Shown: piece by piece, positions 63,291 to 64,000 of the stretch | How the letters are laid out: every line of letters begins with the position of its first letter | Numbering within the stretch: the first letter of the stretch is position 1 | Source of the DNA: Streptomyces griseochromogenes | GTDB taxonomy: Bacteria; Actinomycetota; Actinomycetes; Streptomycetales; Streptomycetaceae | DNA length: 64,000 bases | Assembly: GCF_001542625.1 (NCBI RefSeq) | Contig: NZ_CP016279.1 | Span: forward strand, 1,674,001 to 1,738,000 | Direction: 5' to 3' | Position numbers and translations under genes: made by a program | The notes under the pieces: model-generated | What the model was told of the DNA's origin: nothing | The model's database searches: none | Seen by the model: only the letters and a program-made list of their open reading frames with translations

Positions 63291-64000
63291 TCAGGATTCG
63301 GCGCCGTCCCCGTGCCATGTCCGCCACAGGGACGCGTACGCACCGGCCGCGGCCACCAGGTCCTCGTGGGTCCCCAGTTCGGTCAGGCGGCCGTCCTCTA
63401 TGACCGCCACCCGGTCCGCGTCGTGGGCCGTGTGGAGGCGGTGGGCGATGGCGATGACCGTGCGGGACTCCAGGACCGCGGCCAGCGCCCGCTCGGTGTG
63501 ACGGGCGGTGGTGGGGTCGAGGAGGGCGGTGGCCTCGTCGAGGATCAGGGTGTGCGGATCCGCCAGCACCACCCGGGCCAGGGCCAGTTGCTGGGCCTGG
63601 GAGCCGTCGGTGGGATGACCGTGCTGCCCGAGCGGGGCGTCCAGGGCGCCCGCGAGGCCGCGGACCCATTCGTCGGCGCCCACCGCCGTCAGCGCCGCCC
63701 ACAAGTCGGCGTCCGCGGCGGCCGGTTCGGCGATGAGGAGGTTGTCGCGGACCGTGCCGAGGAAGACGTGGTGTTCCTGGGTGACCAGGACGACCTGGCG
63801 GCGCAGCCGCTCCGGCTCCAGCGCGGCGACCGGGACTCCGCCCACCGTCACCGTGCCCGCCCCGGGCCTGTCGATGCCCGCGAGGAGTCTGCTCAGCGTC
63901 GTCTTGCCCGCCCCGGACGGGCCCACCACGGCGAGCCGCTCCCCGGGCCGTACCGTCAGGTCCACCCCGCGCAGCACTTCGCCGCCGCGCTCGTAGGCGT
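63291..64000 (-). CDS. ABC exporter, C-terminal ATPase domain (partial, 5' end outside window)
   Basis: 237 residues visible, running off the window. Walker A GPSGAGKTTLSRLL, Q loop VTQEHHVFLGTV, Walker B LILDEATALLD and the H switch IAHRL are intact. The ABC signature is unusual: DGSQAQQLALARVVL in place of LSGGQ. The frame is open upstream of GTG 63977 (AYERGGE), so this is the nucleotide-binding end of a longer half-transporter with its membrane domain outside the window. Exported substrate unknown. Confidence 0.88.
   Translation of the reverse strand, partial: AYERGGEVLRGVDLTVRPGERLAVVGPSGAGKTTLSRLLAGIDRPGAGTVTVGGVPVAALEPERLRRQVVLVTQEHHVFLGTVRDNLLIAEPAAADADLWAALTAVGADEWVRGLAGALDAPLGQHGHPTDGSQAQQLALARVVLADPHTLILDEATALLDPTTARHTERALAAVLESRTVIAIAHRLHTAHDADRVAVIEDGRLTELGTHEDLVAAAGAYASLWRTWHGDGAES

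Overview
This window is high-GC actinobacterial DNA and almost certainly comes from a Streptomyces chromosome. The protein families point that way: DUF397 with DUF5753-type regulators, DUF6507, DUF6177 and DUF6247 proteins, a GlgE-pathway cluster, and Streptomyces-type EsxA/EsxB. GTG starts and four-base start/stop overlaps are frequent. I saw no tRNA, rRNA or CRISPR array. All function calls rest on motifs read by eye; no database search was run.

Layout. (1) 1-4058: the 3' part of a co-directional operon. It encodes the end of a helical protein, a PqqD-like peptide-binding protein, a NagA-like amidohydrolase, a BFD-type [2Fe-2S] protein, half of a methyltransferase and an MFS exporter. This looks like the tail of a RiPP-type biosynthetic cluster. 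(2) 4068-7904: a CitA/CitB-type two-component system divergent from a DctA dicarboxylate transporter. (3) 8095-10515: a TetR repressor divergent from an EmrB/QacA exporter, with three palindromic operators between them. (4) 10616-13656: a DUF2127 membrane protein, an AAA ATPase and a Uma2-type nuclease.

(5) 13826-41738: a type VII secretion (T7SS) locus with a polymorphic-toxin array. MmpS-like lipoprotein, two Esx-type proteins and DUF6507 precede three related toxin modules at 15530, 23605 and 27526. Each is followed by an immunity gene: Imm49, a pentapeptide-repeat protein, and Imm49 again. Regulatory genes (RelE-like/DUF6247, HATPase, XRE/DUF397, GntR, GNAT) are interspersed. EccD, an EspI-like P-loop ATPase, EccC and DUF6177 close the locus. 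The region 15237-33821 reads as an ancient tandem duplication. Its breakpoint, at a shared GAGGA, fused the 5' end of eccD to the 3' end of the DUF6507 gene. The middle toxin carries two effector domains: a RelA/SpoT-like nucleotidyltransferase, then a PD-(D/E)XK nuclease.

(6) 41716-47300: aldo-keto reductase, NAD-dependent epimerase, Lrp and MerR regulators, thioredoxin, and a HelR/HelD-type RNA polymerase-associated helicase with palindromes upstream. (7) 47314-57994: the alpha-glucan (GlgE) pathway, with glgB, mak, treS and glgE in one operon and glgP divergent. (8) 58024-64000: a small membrane protein, a DUF1990 protein, two secreted thermolysin-family (M4) proteases with strong terminators and a shared upstream motif, and the C-terminal half of an ABC exporter cut by the window end.
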